NCBI RefSeq assembly: GCF_003945325.1
Contig: NZ_AP019307.1
Coordinates: 558,001-622,000, forward strand
DNA length: 64,000 nucleotides
DNA from: Nocardioides baekrokdamisoli
GTDB taxonomy: Bacteria; Actinomycetota; Actinomycetes; Propionibacteriales; Nocardioidaceae
Direction of reading: 5' to 3'
Position numbers and translations under genes: made by a program. The notes under the pieces are model-generated. The model ran no database searches and was not told the DNA's origin. It was given only the letters and a program-made list of their open reading frames with translations. Position 1 is the first letter of the stretch; each line of letters begins with the position of its first letter. This document shows positions 52,508-64,000 of this stretch, in pieces.

Positions 52508-53722
52508 TCATTCTGACAGAGGCAGAAGGCGCGCGATCTCGTCGCACACTACGTGAGCGACTTCACCCTTGCTGGCACGGGGCACGTCAACCGACGACCC
52601 GTCACGCCCGAGCACCACGGCCTCGTTGTCGGCCTTGCCGAAGACCTTGCCGTCGGAGACATCGTTGACCACCAGGAGATCGACGCCCTTGCGGTCGAGC
52701 TTCTTCCGCGCGTAGTCGAGGACGCTGAAGTGCGCGTCCCCGGTCTCGGCGGCGAAACCGACGATGACCTGACCGTCCTTGGTGCGGTTGCTCGAGAGCT
52801 CCAGCAGGATGTCGGGGTTCTGCATGAGGTCGATGACCGGCGCGGACCCGTCGGACGACTTCTTGATCTTGGCCTCGAAGAGGTGCAGCGGACGGAAGTC
52901 CGCCGGTGCGGCAGCCATCACGATCGCGTCTGCGCCGGCGCTGGCACTGATCATCGCGTCGCGAAGTTCAGAGGTGGTCGACACACTCAGCACCTTGACG
53001 CCCGCGGGGTCCGGCAGCGACACGTTGGCTCCCACCAGCGTGACCTCGGCGCCACGGGAGGCGGCCGCGCGAGCGATCGCATACCCCTGCAGGCCGCTGG
53101 AGCGGTTGCCGAGGAACCGCACCGGGTCGAGGTACTCGCGGGTGCCGCCCGCGGATACGACGACGTGTCGGCCGGCGAGATCGCGTACGCCGCCGCGGGC
53201 GATGACGTCGCGGCAGAACTCGAAGATCTCGGTCGGCTCGGGCAACCGGCCCTTGCCCGTGTCGGTGCCGGTGAGGCGACCTTCGGCGGGTTCGATCACC
53301 AGCGCGCCGCGCCGACGCAGCGTCGCGACGTTCTCCTGGGTCGCAGGGTGCTCCCACATCTCGGTGTGCATCGCAGGCGCGAACACGACCGGGCAGCGGG
53401 CGGTCAGCAGCGTGTTGGTGAGCAGGTCGTCCGCCAGACCCTGCGCGGCACGAGCGAGGGTGTTGGCAGTCGCTGGAGCGACCACGACGAGATCGGCCTG
53501 CTGGCCGAGGCGTACGTGCGGGACGTCGGTGATGTTCTCCCAGACCTCGGTTGCCACCGGCTTGCCGGACAACGCCTCCCACGTGGGCGCGCCGACGAAC
53601 TCCAGCGCCGACGCGGTCGGGATGACCGTGACGTCGTGGCCGGATTCGGTGAAACGACGGAGAAGCTCCGCGGCCTTGTACGCCGCAATGCCACCGGAGA
53701 CGCCGAGAACGACCCGCGTCAT
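52508..53722 (-). CDS. coaBC: Phosphopantothenoylcysteine decarboxylase / synthetase
   Basis: Two CoA steps in one chain of 404 residues. CoaC part: GVSGGIAAYKAAELLRRF (FMN site), MHTEMWEHPATQ (PxMNxxMW-type motif) and catalytic His in the N-terminal half. CoaB part from about 185: VVVSAGGTREYLDPVRFLGN (CTP site). It makes the substrate used later by coaD and coaE; coaE is in this window. Follows rpoZ closely. Confidence 0.95.
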   Translation of the reverse strand: MTRVVLGVSGGIAAYKAAELLRRFTESGHDVTVIPTASALEFVGAPTWEALSGKPVATEVWENITDVPHVRLGQQADLVVVAPATANTLARAAQGLADDLLTNTLLTARCPVVFAPAMHTEMWEHPATQENVATLRRRGALVIEPAEGRLTGTDTGKGRLPEPTEIFEFCRDVIARGGVRDLAGRHVVVSAGGTREYLDPVRFLGNRSSGLQGYAIARAAASRGAEVTLVGANVSLPDPAGVKVLSVSTTSELRDAMISASAGADAIVMAAAPADFRPLHLFEAKIKKSSDGSAPVIDLMQNPDILLELSSNRTKDGQVIVGFAAETGDAHFSVLDYARKKLDRKGVDLLVVNDVSDGKVFGKADNEAVVLGRDGSSVDVPRASKGEVAHVVCDEIARLLPLSE

Positions 53723-53733
53723 CGCCGTGTGTC

Positions 53734-54066
53734 TTACTCCGAGATCGCGAACGGGTCGGCGACTGCGGCAGCCTGCTGGGCAGCCTCGGCCGCGGCGAGC
53801 TCCGCCGGGTCGACCTCTTCACAGGTCAGCAGGTCGGCGTTGATCTCGCGCAGAGCGATCGAGAGCGGCTTCTCCTGGTGGTGCGTGTCCACCAGCGGGC
53901 CGACGTACTCGAGCAGGCCTTCGCCGAGCTGCGAGTAGTACGCGTTGATCTGACGGGCGCGCTTGGCTCCGTAGAGCACCAGGCGGTACTTGCTGTCGGT
54001 CTTCGACAGCAAGTCATCGATCGAGGGGTTTGTTACGCCCTGGGCGTCGATCTCGGGGGCAGCCAC
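53734..54066 (-). CDS. rpoZ: RNA polymerase omega subunit
   Basis: Small RNA polymerase assembly subunit, 110 residues. N-terminal [25 protein letters not shown] matches the omega core and is followed by [11 protein letters not shown] and an acidic tail. GTG start 12 nt after the gmk stop. Part of mihF-gmk-rpoZ-coaBC-metK. Confidence 0.95.
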   Translation of the reverse strand: MAAPEIDAQGVTNPSIDDLLSKTDSKYRLVLYGAKRARQINAYYSQLGEGLLEYVGPLVDTHHQEKPLSIALREINADLLTCEEVDPAELAAAEAAQQAAAVADPFAISE

Positions 54067-54078
54067 GTGCTTAGTGCC

Positions 54079-54651
54079 TTACGTCAGTGGGTTGTCCGGA
54101 ATGCCGGACTTCATCAACTTTACCAACTCGTCGGCGGCAGCGTGAACTTCGTGGTTCACGATGACCCTGTCGAACTCGCTCTCAGCGGCCAATTCGACCT
54201 TCGCGGTGGCCAGTCGGCGGTCCTGCTGGTCCTGAGTCTCGGTCCCCCGTCCGATCAGCCGGCGTACGAGTTCATCCCAACTCGGCGGCTTCAGGAAGAC
54301 CAGAAGGGCCTCCGGCATCGCCTCCCTGACCTGCCGGGCACCGGCCAGATCGATCTCCAACAGGCACGGCTTCCCGGCGGCGAGGGCGTCCTCGACAGGT
54401 CGGCGAGGGGTGCCGTACTTGGCTTGCCCGTGAACCACCGCGTGCTCCAGCAGCTCACCGTCCTCGATCATCTGATCGAACACCTCGTCGGTGACGAAGT
54501 AGTAGTGCACCCCGTTCTGCTCGCCCGGTCGGGGCATCCGGGTCGTCGCGGAGATCGACATCCAGACGTCGGGGTGCTGCTCGCGTACGGCAGCGGCGAC
54601 CGTGCCCTTCCCCACCGCAGCAGGGCCAGCGAGGACGACGAGCCGGTTCAC
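54079..54651 (-). CDS. gmk: Guanylate kinase
   Basis: GMP to GDP; 190 residues. P-loop [14 protein letters not shown] (residues 8-21), [20 protein letters not shown] for GMP binding and [17 protein letters not shown] of the lid are present. GTG start overlaps the mihF stop by 4 bases. Confidence 0.96.
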   Translation of the reverse strand: MNRLVVLAGPAAVGKGTVAAAVREQHPDVWMSISATTRMPRPGEQNGVHYYFVTDEVFDQMIEDGELLEHAVVHGQAKYGTPRRPVEDALAAGKPCLLEIDLAGARQVREAMPEALLVFLKPPSWDELVRRLIGRGTETQDQQDRRLATAKVELAAESEFDRVIVNHEVHAAADELVKLMKSGIPDNPLT

Positions 54652-54965
54652 GGCTGAGAGAACTCGAGACGCAGGGCCGCGATCTGGTTGACCCCGAGGC
54701 CGCGTACGCGCCGGCTCTCGGCGATCGCGAGCCGCTCCATCAACGCCACCGCACGGACCTTGCCGAAGCCGGGGACCGACTGGAGCAGATCGAGCACCTT
54801 CATCTTCCCGATGACGTCGTTGGTCTGGCCCTCTTCGATCACGTCGATCACGTTGAGGCCGGAGTGCTTGATCCGGTTCTTGACCTCTGCGCGCTCCCGC
54901 CGCGCCGCAGCCGCCTTGTCCAGGGCAGCCTGGCGTTGTTCGACGGTGAGGGTAGGCAGAGCCAC
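54648..54965 (-). CDS. mihF: Integration host factor, actinobacterial type (mIHF)
   Basis: Nucleoid-associated DNA-bending protein of 105 residues unrelated in sequence to E. coli IHF. The conserved core is present: [20 protein letters not shown], then the H2TH region [18 protein letters not shown] and [17 protein letters not shown] start preceded by GGAGA. In relatives pyrF lies directly upstream; here two lipoprotein genes on the other strand lie between. Confidence 0.94.
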   Translation of the reverse strand: MALPTLTVEQRQAALDKAAAARRERAEVKNRIKHSGLNVIDVIEEGQTNDVIGKMKVLDLLQSVPGFGKVRAVALMERLAIAESRRVRGLGVNQIAALRLEFSQP

Positions 54966-55057
54966 GGGTCTCCAATCACGTTGTGGACGTTCATGCGCAC
55001 CCTAACCAGTGAGGCGCTCGACCTGCCACCGGGGCGTGCGGTGTCTCATCAGCCTTG

Positions 55058-55095
55058 TGCGCATCAGCGGTTGCCATGCCCCGCTGATGCGCACG
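55058..55095. repeat. 14-bp perfect inverted repeat, divergent intergenic region
   Basis: Arms 55058-55071 and 55082-55095 with a 10-nt loop, between mihF and the first lipoprotein gene, which diverge. It is not placed as a terminator; a protein-binding site or recombination remnant is possible. Confidence 0.65.
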
Positions 55096-55163
55096 AGCGA
55101 TGGAACCGGGGCCATGGTTGGCCGCGTCGTACGCTTCGCCACACGATTCGGGACGGGACAGCC

Positions 55164-55688
55164 ATGAGATACGTACGCAGTGCCGCAGTGGCCGCTCTGG
55201 CTCTGACCAGCGGCTGTGGGACGGCCACCCCCTCACGACCACTCACCACCGCGATCGTGCTGCCAGTGCCCTCGACAACGGCGGTCCCCTATCGAACGCC
55301 GACGGCCACGTACACATCGGCACATGCAGTCCGACATGACGGACTGGCGACCGTCGAGCCGCCCACCGGCAAGCCGCGCGTGTCGTGGGAATCGGTGTGG
55401 CGCAGCTTCTGCCCGGCGGACGGGTCGCCGACGAAGTCGAGTCAGGGCGGCACATGCGTCAGCGGCTCCACCGGCACAGTCGAACTCGCGATGGTCACGC
55501 TCCATGACACGAAGACGCCCGCTCCGAAACTCATGTACGTGGTCACGTGGACGAAGGCCGACTGCGAATCGCTGGGCGGTCCTGCCGGCCAGACGCAGAC
55601 ACCTGTGCCTCAGCCTCATCCGTGCACTCTGCGCAGCTACGTGGACGCACGCACCGGTCATGACGAGTACGACGAGGACGCCCAATGA
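55164..55688 (+). CDS. Lipoprotein of unknown function, tandem paralogue 1
   Basis: 174 residues. A lipobox (LALTSGC-G, Cys18) follows a short signal peptide. A Thr/Pro/Ala-rich linker precedes a compact Cys-containing domain (SFCPADGS, TCVSGSTG, CESLGG, PCTLRSYV). LMYVVTWTKADCES also appears, slightly altered, in the next gene (LLMYVVTTTGIRCDS), so the pair probably arose by duplication. It overlaps the next gene by 4 bases (ATGA). Confidence 0.75.
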   Translation: MRYVRSAAVAALALTSGCGTATPSRPLTTAIVLPVPSTTAVPYRTPTATYTSAHAVRHDGLATVEPPTGKPRVSWESVWRSFCPADGSPTKSSQGGTCVSGSTGTVELAMVTLHDTKTPAPKLMYVVTWTKADCESLGGPAGQTQTPVPQPHPCTLRSYVDARTGHDEYDEDAQ

Positions 55689-56203
55689 TGAGATCCGTAC
55701 CAGTTGCCGCGACCGCCGCCCTCCTGGGCCTGACCGCTGCGTGCGGAGGCTCGCCGTCCGCGTCACGGTTCACCGTTCCGGTCGGTGCCCCGCCGAGCTA
55801 CCTCGGGCCTGCGACAGCCTCCTACGTCACCGATGAGGGTCAGACTTACGTCGATCCGCCCTCGCCAGGGGTCGCCCCACACCTCACCTGGCCACAACTC
55901 GAACATCAGCTGTGCCACCAGCCCGGCGGACCGAGTTGCCACGACGCACACGCGCGAATCGTTGTGCGCCTCGCATCCATCAGCACCAAGTACCCCCTCA
56001 ACATCCACGACGGGCCGCCGAGGCACCTGTTGATGTACGTCGTCACCACTACCGGCATCCGCTGCGACTCAATAGCAGTCGGCGGAACACCTGGCTGGAA
56101 CTCAAAGAGGTGGCCCACTTGGTGTCAGGGCACGGGCTTCATCAATGCCAGCGGTGCCGAACTTCCCAGATGGGGCGGTGTCGGGCCGATGCCCGGGCAG
56201 TAG
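55685..56203 (+). CDS. Lipoprotein of unknown function, tandem paralogue 2
   Basis: 172 residues with signal peptide and lipobox (LTAAC-G, Cys20). Downstream Trp, Cys and Tyr positions match the first lipoprotein in LTWPQLEHQLCHQPGGPSC and LLMYVVTTTGIRCDS. No known domain. The transcript should end at the 16-bp hairpin at 56226-56264, which also lies downstream of the convergent pyrF. Confidence 0.75.
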   Translation: MMRSVPVAATAALLGLTAACGGSPSASRFTVPVGAPPSYLGPATASYVTDEGQTYVDPPSPGVAPHLTWPQLEHQLCHQPGGPSCHDAHARIVVRLASISTKYPLNIHDGPPRHLLMYVVTTTGIRCDSIAVGGTPGWNSKRWPTWCQGTGFINASGAELPRWGGVGPMPGQ

Positions 56204-56225
56204 CCACCGCGAGGCGAGGGAATGG

Positions 56226-56264
56226 CGCTTGGATTTCACGCGCCATGTGCGTGAAATCCAAGCG
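56226..56264. terminator. Bidirectional terminator, perfect 16-bp stem
   Basis: Arms 56226-56241 and 56249-56264 with a 7-nt loop between the convergent lipoprotein and pyrF genes. Confidence 0.8.
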
Positions 56265-56281
56265 TTAGCGGGAGCGGAGCC

Positions 56282-57103
56282 TCAGGCGAGGCTGTCGCGA
56301 GTCGCCAGCGCCGCATCGCGCAGCGCGGACACGGACGGGCCGGCCTTGAGCAGGCCACGGGACGTGCTCGCCAGCACCGTGAGGTCGCCGAAGATCCGCT
56401 TGATGTCAGCTGCGCTCGCGCCCTGCTCGCCGAAGCCAGGCGCGAGGATCGGACCGTTGAAGTTGAACGCTTGAAGGTGCTCAGTGCCTCCGGACTGAAT
56501 GGTCGCCCCAATCACGGCACCGAAGCTGCCCAGCGGAGTCGCACCCGCATTGAGTTCGCGCAGATGCCCGAACATCACGTCCGCCACCCGCTCCCCCGAC
56601 GCGGTGGTCGCGTGTTGCACCTCGGGCCCTTCGGGGTTCGAGGTCAGACCGAGCACGAACAGCCCGGCGTCGTACTTGATCGCCGTGTCGACAAAGGGCT
56701 TGAGCGAGCCGAATCCGAGGTACGGCGACACCGTGATGGAGTCGCTCGCCAGCGGGCTGCGCGGGTCGAGATAGGCGTCCGCGTACGCCTGCGACGTCGA
56801 ACCGATGTCGCCGCGCTTCACGTCGAGGCAGACGAGGGCGCCGGCCTCGCGAGAAGCCGCGATGACCTCCTCGAGGACCTTCACACCAGCCGAACCGAAG
56901 CGCTCGTAGAAGGCGCTCTGCGGCTTGATCACCGGGACGTACGGCGCCAGGCCCTCCACCGCGGTGAGCGCAAAGGTACGCAGGCCGTCGACGGTGTCGT
57001 CGAGGCCCCAGTCGGCCAGCAGCGACGCGTGCGGATCGATCCCCGCGCAGACGGAGCCACGGGCGGCGATGGCTGCGGCGAGACGCGCTCCGAACGTGGC
57101 CAT
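56282..57103 (-). CDS. pyrF: Orotidine 5'-phosphate decarboxylase (type 2)
   Basis: OMP to UMP; 273 residues, the longer PyrF type found in actinobacteria. Catalytic LDVKRGDIGSTSQAYADA and phosphate-binding segment APGFGEQGASAADI are present, with FGSAGVKVLEEV. ATG overlaps the pyrD stop by one base (TGATG). Last gene of carA-carB-pyrD-pyrF. Confidence 0.95.
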   Translation of the reverse strand: MATFGARLAAAIAARGSVCAGIDPHASLLADWGLDDTVDGLRTFALTAVEGLAPYVPVIKPQSAFYERFGSAGVKVLEEVIAASREAGALVCLDVKRGDIGSTSQAYADAYLDPRSPLASDSITVSPYLGFGSLKPFVDTAIKYDAGLFVLGLTSNPEGPEVQHATTASGERVADVMFGHLRELNAGATPLGSFGAVIGATIQSGGTEHLQAFNFNGPILAPGFGEQGASAADIKRIFGDLTVLASTSRGLLKAGPSVSALRDAALATRDSLA

Positions 57104-58148
57104 CAGACCAGCCCCACGTTCATCCTGCGCGCCCACGCCGGACCTTCGTAGATGAAGGCGGTGTACGCCTGCAGCAGATCTGCGCCCGCATCGAGCCGCT
57201 CACGCGCGTCGTCGAGGTTGGAGATGCCGCCGACGCCAATGAGCGTCAGTCGGTCCCCTGCGTGGTCACGAAGCAACCTCAGGACCTCGAGCGAGCGAGC
57301 CTTGAGCGGGGCTCCCGACAGACCTCCGGCTCCGATCGTCTCGATGTCCGAGGGATGCGCGCGCAGCCCATCGCGGGCAATGGTCGTGTTCGTCGCGACG
57401 ATGCCCTCCAGGCCGAGGTCGAGCGCGAGGTCGGCGACCGCGATCACGTCCTCATCGGCCAGATCGGGGGCAATCTTGACCAGCAGCGGGACGATTCGCC
57501 CCGATGCCTCAACCGAGGTGCGGCGCACCACCTCGAGCAATGGACCGAGCCGCTCGACGGCCTGCAACGACCGCAGGCCGGGGGTGTTCGGCGACGACAC
57601 GTTGACCACCAGATAGTCCGCGTACGGCGCCAGATGGGCCGCCGAGAAGGCGTAGTCGGCCTCCACTGCCGCCTGGTCGTCGTCGGGTACGACCTTCGTC
57701 TTGCCGATGTTGATGCCCAGGATCGGCCGCGGACCGGCTGGCAGGTCGGCAGCACGGGCTGCGAGCCGCTCCGCCACAGCCAGCGCACCATCGTTGTTGA
57801 AGCCCATCCGGTTGACCACCGCACGGTCCGTCGGCAGACGGAACAGCCGCGGCTTCGGGTTGCCCGGCTGTGGCTGGGCGGTGACCGTACCGATCTCGAC
57901 GTGGCCGAATCCGAGCCCGCCGAGCGCGTCGATCCCGACGCCGTTCTTGTCGAAGCCGGCGGCGAGTCCGAGCGCGTTCGGGAAGGTCAGGCCCATCGCC
58001 TCGACCGGGGCACCGGGGAACGGCACCCGAGTCAGCAACGGCTTCGCCGCACGAATCGCGGCGAACGCCTGGTGGTGAGCCTTCTCGGAGTCCGTACGCA
58101 CGAGGAACTGATCGAAGATCACCCGGTACGCGGTGGCCCTGGAGGCAG

Positions 58149-58152
<4 letters not shown>
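57103..58152 (-). CDS. pyrD: Dihydroorotate dehydrogenase (quinone, class 2)
   Basis: Oxidises dihydroorotate to orotate with quinone; 349 residues, membrane-associated class 2. The N-terminal helix ([20 protein letters not shown]) is the quinone tunnel. [20 protein letters not shown] binds [18 protein letters not shown] holds the catalytic Ser, and [14 protein letters not shown] the FMN phosphate. ATG overlaps the carB stop by 4 bases. Confidence 0.96.
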
Positions 58153-61450
<3,298 letters not shown>

Positions 61451-61451
<1 letters not shown>

Positions 61452-62575
61452 CAGATCTTGCCTTCCAGGACGCTCACGAACCGGTCGAAGAGGTAGGCCG
61501 CATCGTGCGGTCCCGCCGCGGCCTCCGGGTGGTACTGAACCGAGAAGCCCTTGAGCCTCCCGTCCTTCTTCAGCTCCAGCCCCTCGACGCAGTCGTCATT
61601 GAGGTTCACGTGGCTGACCGTCGCAGTGCCGTACGGCGTTTCTGTCGCCCGGTCGAGCGGCGCATCGACGGCGAAGCCGTGGTTGTGTGCTGTGACCTCG
61701 ACCTTGCCGGTCGTCCGGTCCTGGACCGGCTGGTTGATGCCACGATGGCCGTACTTGAGCTTGTAGGTGCCGAAGCCGAGGGCCCGGCCGAAGAGCTGGT
61801 TGCCGAAGCAGATGCCGAAGTACGGAAGCCCGTCGCCGAGAGCCGCCTTGAGCAGCTCGACCTGGCCGACAGTGGCCGCCGGGTCACCGGGGCCGTTGGA
61901 GAAGAACAGGCCGTCGGGATTGATCGCCTTGACGTCGTCGTACGACACGTTGGCGGGGAGGACGTGCACCTCGATGCCTCGCTCGGCCATCCGGTGCGGA
62001 GTCATGGCCTTGATGCCGAGGTCCAACGCAGCGACGGTGAACCTCTTCTCACCGATCGCCGGGACAACGTACGCCTCGTCGGTCGACACCGCCTCCGACA
62101 GGTTCGCGCCGGTCATCTCGGCACTGGTCCGGACCTTGGCCAGCAGTTTCTCGGGGTCGGTCTCGATCGTGGAGATGCCGACGCGCATGGCTCCGGCCTC
62201 GCGGAGGTGGCGGGTGAGCGCACGGGTGTCGATGCCCTGGATGCCGACGATGCCCTGCGCCTTCAACTCGTCGTCGAGACTGCGCTGTGAGCGCCAGTTG
62301 CTCGGGACTCGGGCGGGATCGCGGACGACGTACCCGGCGACCCAGATCCGTGCGGACTCTGGGTCTTCGTCATTGACGCCGGTGTTGCCGACGTGCGGGG
62401 CTGTCATCACCACGACCTGACGGTGGTAACTCGGGTCGGTGAGCGTCTCCTGATAGCCGGTCATACCGGTGGAGAACACGGCCTCGCCGAAGGTCTCGCC
62501 TTCGGCGCCATAGGCCTGGCCACGGAACGTCCTGCCGTCCTCAAGAACGAGCAGTGCGGGGGCATGCAGCGGCAC
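61451..62575 (-). CDS. carA: Carbamoyl-phosphate synthase small subunit
   Basis: Glutaminase subunit, 374 residues. N-terminal domain [20 protein letters not shown], then the class I glutaminase with Cys in [17 protein letters not shown] and the His-Glu pair in [13 protein letters not shown]. The GTG start at 62575 follows AAGGAGGT with 5-nt spacing, the strongest ribosome site in the window. It heads the pyr operon carA-carB-pyrD-pyrF; a PyrR-type or uracil attenuator is not evident in the 128 nt upstream. Confidence 0.96.
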
Positions 62576-62690
62576 GCCGTACCTCCTTCTCCGCCTCACA
62601 GGACGGCTCCTTAAAGGATGTCGGTCGAGGCCCGACCTTATCAGCCCGACCCCCGGGAGCAGGCATCGCAACGGCGCTCCTGCGTCCGAT

Positions 62691-62696
62691 TACGCT
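62691..62696 (+). promoter_or_regulatory. -10 box of leaderless DUF1697 gene promoter
   Basis: TACGCT, 7 nt before the GTG at 62704; no ribosome site. Confidence 0.45.
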
Positions 62697-62703
62697 GGCG
62701 CGT

Positions 62704-63225
62704 GTGACCTGGTTTGTGGCATTGATCCGCGGCATCGGTCCCGGCGACCCACGGAAGTCGAACGAGTCGCTTCGCGGCGTCCTGGAAGAGCTCGGGTACG
62801 GCGACGTGCGGTCGGTCATCTCGAGCGGAAATGTCGTGTTCACCAGCGACGAGACGGACGCTGACGCGATCGGCGATCGGCTCGAAGCCGCATGGCCGGA
62901 GCTACGCGGTTTCACTGCGACCACGATCGTCCGGTCGCGCGAGCAACTCGCCGCCCTGGTCGAACGACTCCCGTTCACCGAACCGCACGACCGCGAGAAC
63001 TATCAGTTGGTGACGTTCTTCAAACGGTCGCAGGACCGGCAGGACCCGCCGGCGGGCATGGCGATGCGAGCGGTCGGGATGGTCGACGGTGCGCTCTGCA
63101 CGACCAGCAACCCGTCCGACCTGAAGACGCCCGAGGCGATGCGGTGGCTGGAGAAGACCTACTCGAAGGAACTGACCTCGCGTACGCCGCTGACGCTGGC
63201 GCGGATCCTCAAGAAGATGGAGTGA
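62704..63225 (+). CDS. DUF1697 family protein
   Basis: 173 residues. The N-terminus VTWFVALIRGIGPGDPRKSN, then LEELGYGDVRSVISSGNVVF, matches the DUF1697 pattern, in which the loop after LRGI is usually N-V-G-G; here it is GPGDPRK, a divergence. The C-terminal MRWLEKTYSKELTSRTPLTL is also family-like. Function unknown. GTG start fits a leaderless transcript. Confidence 0.85.
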   Translation: MTWFVALIRGIGPGDPRKSNESLRGVLEELGYGDVRSVISSGNVVFTSDETDADAIGDRLEAAWPELRGFTATTIVRSREQLAALVERLPFTEPHDRENYQLVTFFKRSQDRQDPPAGMAMRAVGMVDGALCTTSNPSDLKTPEAMRWLEKTYSKELTSRTPLTLARILKKME

Positions 63226-63291
63226 CACGGCATGCCGTCGTGCACCTGAGCCTGGTGTGACGACCGCTCAGGATGCCTTGTGCAGGACCCT

Positions 63292-63297
63292 TAGCAT
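63292..63297 (+). promoter_or_regulatory. -10 box of leaderless CapA-like gene promoter
   Basis: TAGCAT, 7 nt before the ATG at 63305; no ribosome site. Confidence 0.45.
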
Positions 63298-63304
63298 CGC
63301 GGAC

Positions 63305-64000
63305 ATGAAGGCATTCGCGGACAGGGCCGCGCTGACGGCACTCGCCGTGGCCGCCTCCAGCCTCCTCACCGCAGGCTGCGGCATCGCACCGAAGGCCGAC
63401 TCGACGAGGCCGCCGGTCACGACATCGACGGGCGCCACGGCTGCCATCAGCTCCGTCACGGCGAACACCATGTTCTTCGGCAACACCTACTTCGGTCGGC
63501 ACATCAATGAGTGGTCTCAAGCGAGTCCCCTGCGCTATGCGTATCCGTTCTCTCGACTCAACGAGTTCAACCGAAAGCGGTACGACGCGTGGTTCACGGG
63601 CCTGGAATGCCCCACGGTGGCGGGGCTCAACCTGACCGCTGCCCAGGAGGAAGCCACGTTGACGTTCAACTGCAACCCGGCCTACTTGAAGGAAGCCGCA
63701 CACTGGTTCACCGCCTTCAGCCTGGCCAACAACCACTCGGGGAACCAGGGCGACCCTGGGGTCGAGGAGACCCGCCGACGCCTCGGCTCCGCCGGCATTC
63801 AGTATTGGGGTGACCCGGACCCGCGCAGGCTCAACGACATCTGCGAGGTGGTGGCTCTCCCGGTGAAGGTCCGCATGACCGATCACACGACCACGACCGG
63901 GAGCCTCCCCATCGCCCTGTGTGGCTACGCCTGGGTCTTCAGGATCCCCTCGCCCGAGTCGGTCGCGTTGATGACGAAGTACGCGGCCCTGATGCCCACC
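63305..64000 (+). CDS. CapA-like lipoprotein, partial (3' end outside window)
   Basis: At least 232 codons remain open to the window edge. Signal peptide with lipobox (LTAGC-G, Cys25), a Thr-rich linker, then the CapA/PGA_cap calcineurin-like domain: MFFGNTYFGRHINEW, RYAYPFSRLNEFNRKRYDAW, FTGLECPT and FSLANNHSGNQGDPGVEETR with the Asn-His pair. CapA-type proteins act in poly-gamma-glutamate capsule synthesis or other surface processes; no capB or capC gene is in view. Confidence 0.82.
   Translation, partial: MKAFADRAALTALAVAASSLLTAGCGIAPKADSTRPPVTTSTGATAAISSVTANTMFFGNTYFGRHINEWSQASPLRYAYPFSRLNEFNRKRYDAWFTGLECPTVAGLNLTAAQEEATLTFNCNPAYLKEAAHWFTAFSLANNHSGNQGDPGVEETRRRLGSAGIQYWGDPDPRRLNDICEVVALPVKVRMTDHTTTTGSLPIALCGYAWVFRIPSPESVALMTKYAALMPT

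Noticed and set aside
54966..55163. Small gene between mihF and the first lipoprotein
   Set aside because: Short open frames on both strands lack ribosome sites and family resemblance; the clearest signal there is the inverted repeat at 55058-55095.

Overview
The window is a 64 kb piece of a high-GC actinobacterial chromosome, most likely Nocardioidaceae or a close relative. Evidence: GTG and TTG starts are common; mihF, HGxxPAAW, a Trp-region membrane protein, DUF4192 and a PriA without ATPase motifs are actinobacterial hallmarks; two sigma-70 factors (SigA and SigB types) lie close together; polA, rpsA and coaE are neighbours. It is chromosomal backbone with small accessory insertions. I see no CRISPR array, prophage, insertion sequence or rRNA.

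Layout. (1) 1-6.6 kb: sigA, a HhH-GPD protein, an unknown gene, a DUF4192 gene, dinB (Pol IV), sigB, coaE. (2) 6.6-17.7 kb: rpsA, a methyltransferase and flippase pair, polA, a hotdog thioesterase, a GNAT protein, an ANTAR response regulator, an unusual tRNA with anticodon CAA, an SDR and pyruvate kinase. (3) 17.7-31.8 kb: gltBD, lgt, a SCO1-like lipoprotein, trpA-trpB-trpC, three plus-strand membrane genes that split the trp neighbourhood, then DUF2752, HGxxPAAW, the Trp-region membrane protein and hisI. trpE, usually beside the Trp-region protein, is absent here. (4) 31.8-37.2 kb: ribD-ribE-ribBA-ribH behind an FMN riboswitch and running straight into hisI, then a palindrome-bracketed AbiEi/DUF559 nuclease-like gene, then rpe. 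(5) 37.3-46.2 kb: an accessory block between rpe and rsmB holding an MMPL exporter with its TetR gene, a DinB_2 protein, a stand-alone LigD-type polymerase, a PAP2 phosphatase, a zinc-ribbon multi-pass membrane protein, a LysE exporter and a mycothiol-dependent isomerase-like protein. (6) 46.2-62.6 kb, all minus strand apart from two lipoprotein genes: rsmB-fmt-def-priA, metK-coaBC-rpoZ-gmk-mihF, pyrF-pyrD-carB-carA. (7) The right end holds a DUF1697 gene and the start of a CapA-like lipoprotein that runs off the window.

How the genes work together. Most genes are core metabolism and information processing: pyrimidine, riboflavin, tryptophan and CoA synthesis, glutamate synthesis, formyl-Met translation initiation and deformylation, DNA polymerases I and IV, and primary and alternative sigma factors. 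Start and stop codons overlap by 1-8 bases along carA-carB-pyrD-pyrF, mihF-gmk, def-fmt, ribE-ribBA-ribH and trpC-trpB-trpA-SCO1-lgt, indicating translationally coupled operons.

Most unusual signals: a nuclease-like gene bracketed by two near-identical 44-nt palindromes; a 163-nt imperfect palindrome between polA and the thioesterase gene; a class-I tRNA with a leucine anticodon; a structured region after metK that is open in the metK frame beyond its stop; and at least ten genes with a TANNNT box 6-7 nt before the start codon, implying leaderless mRNAs.
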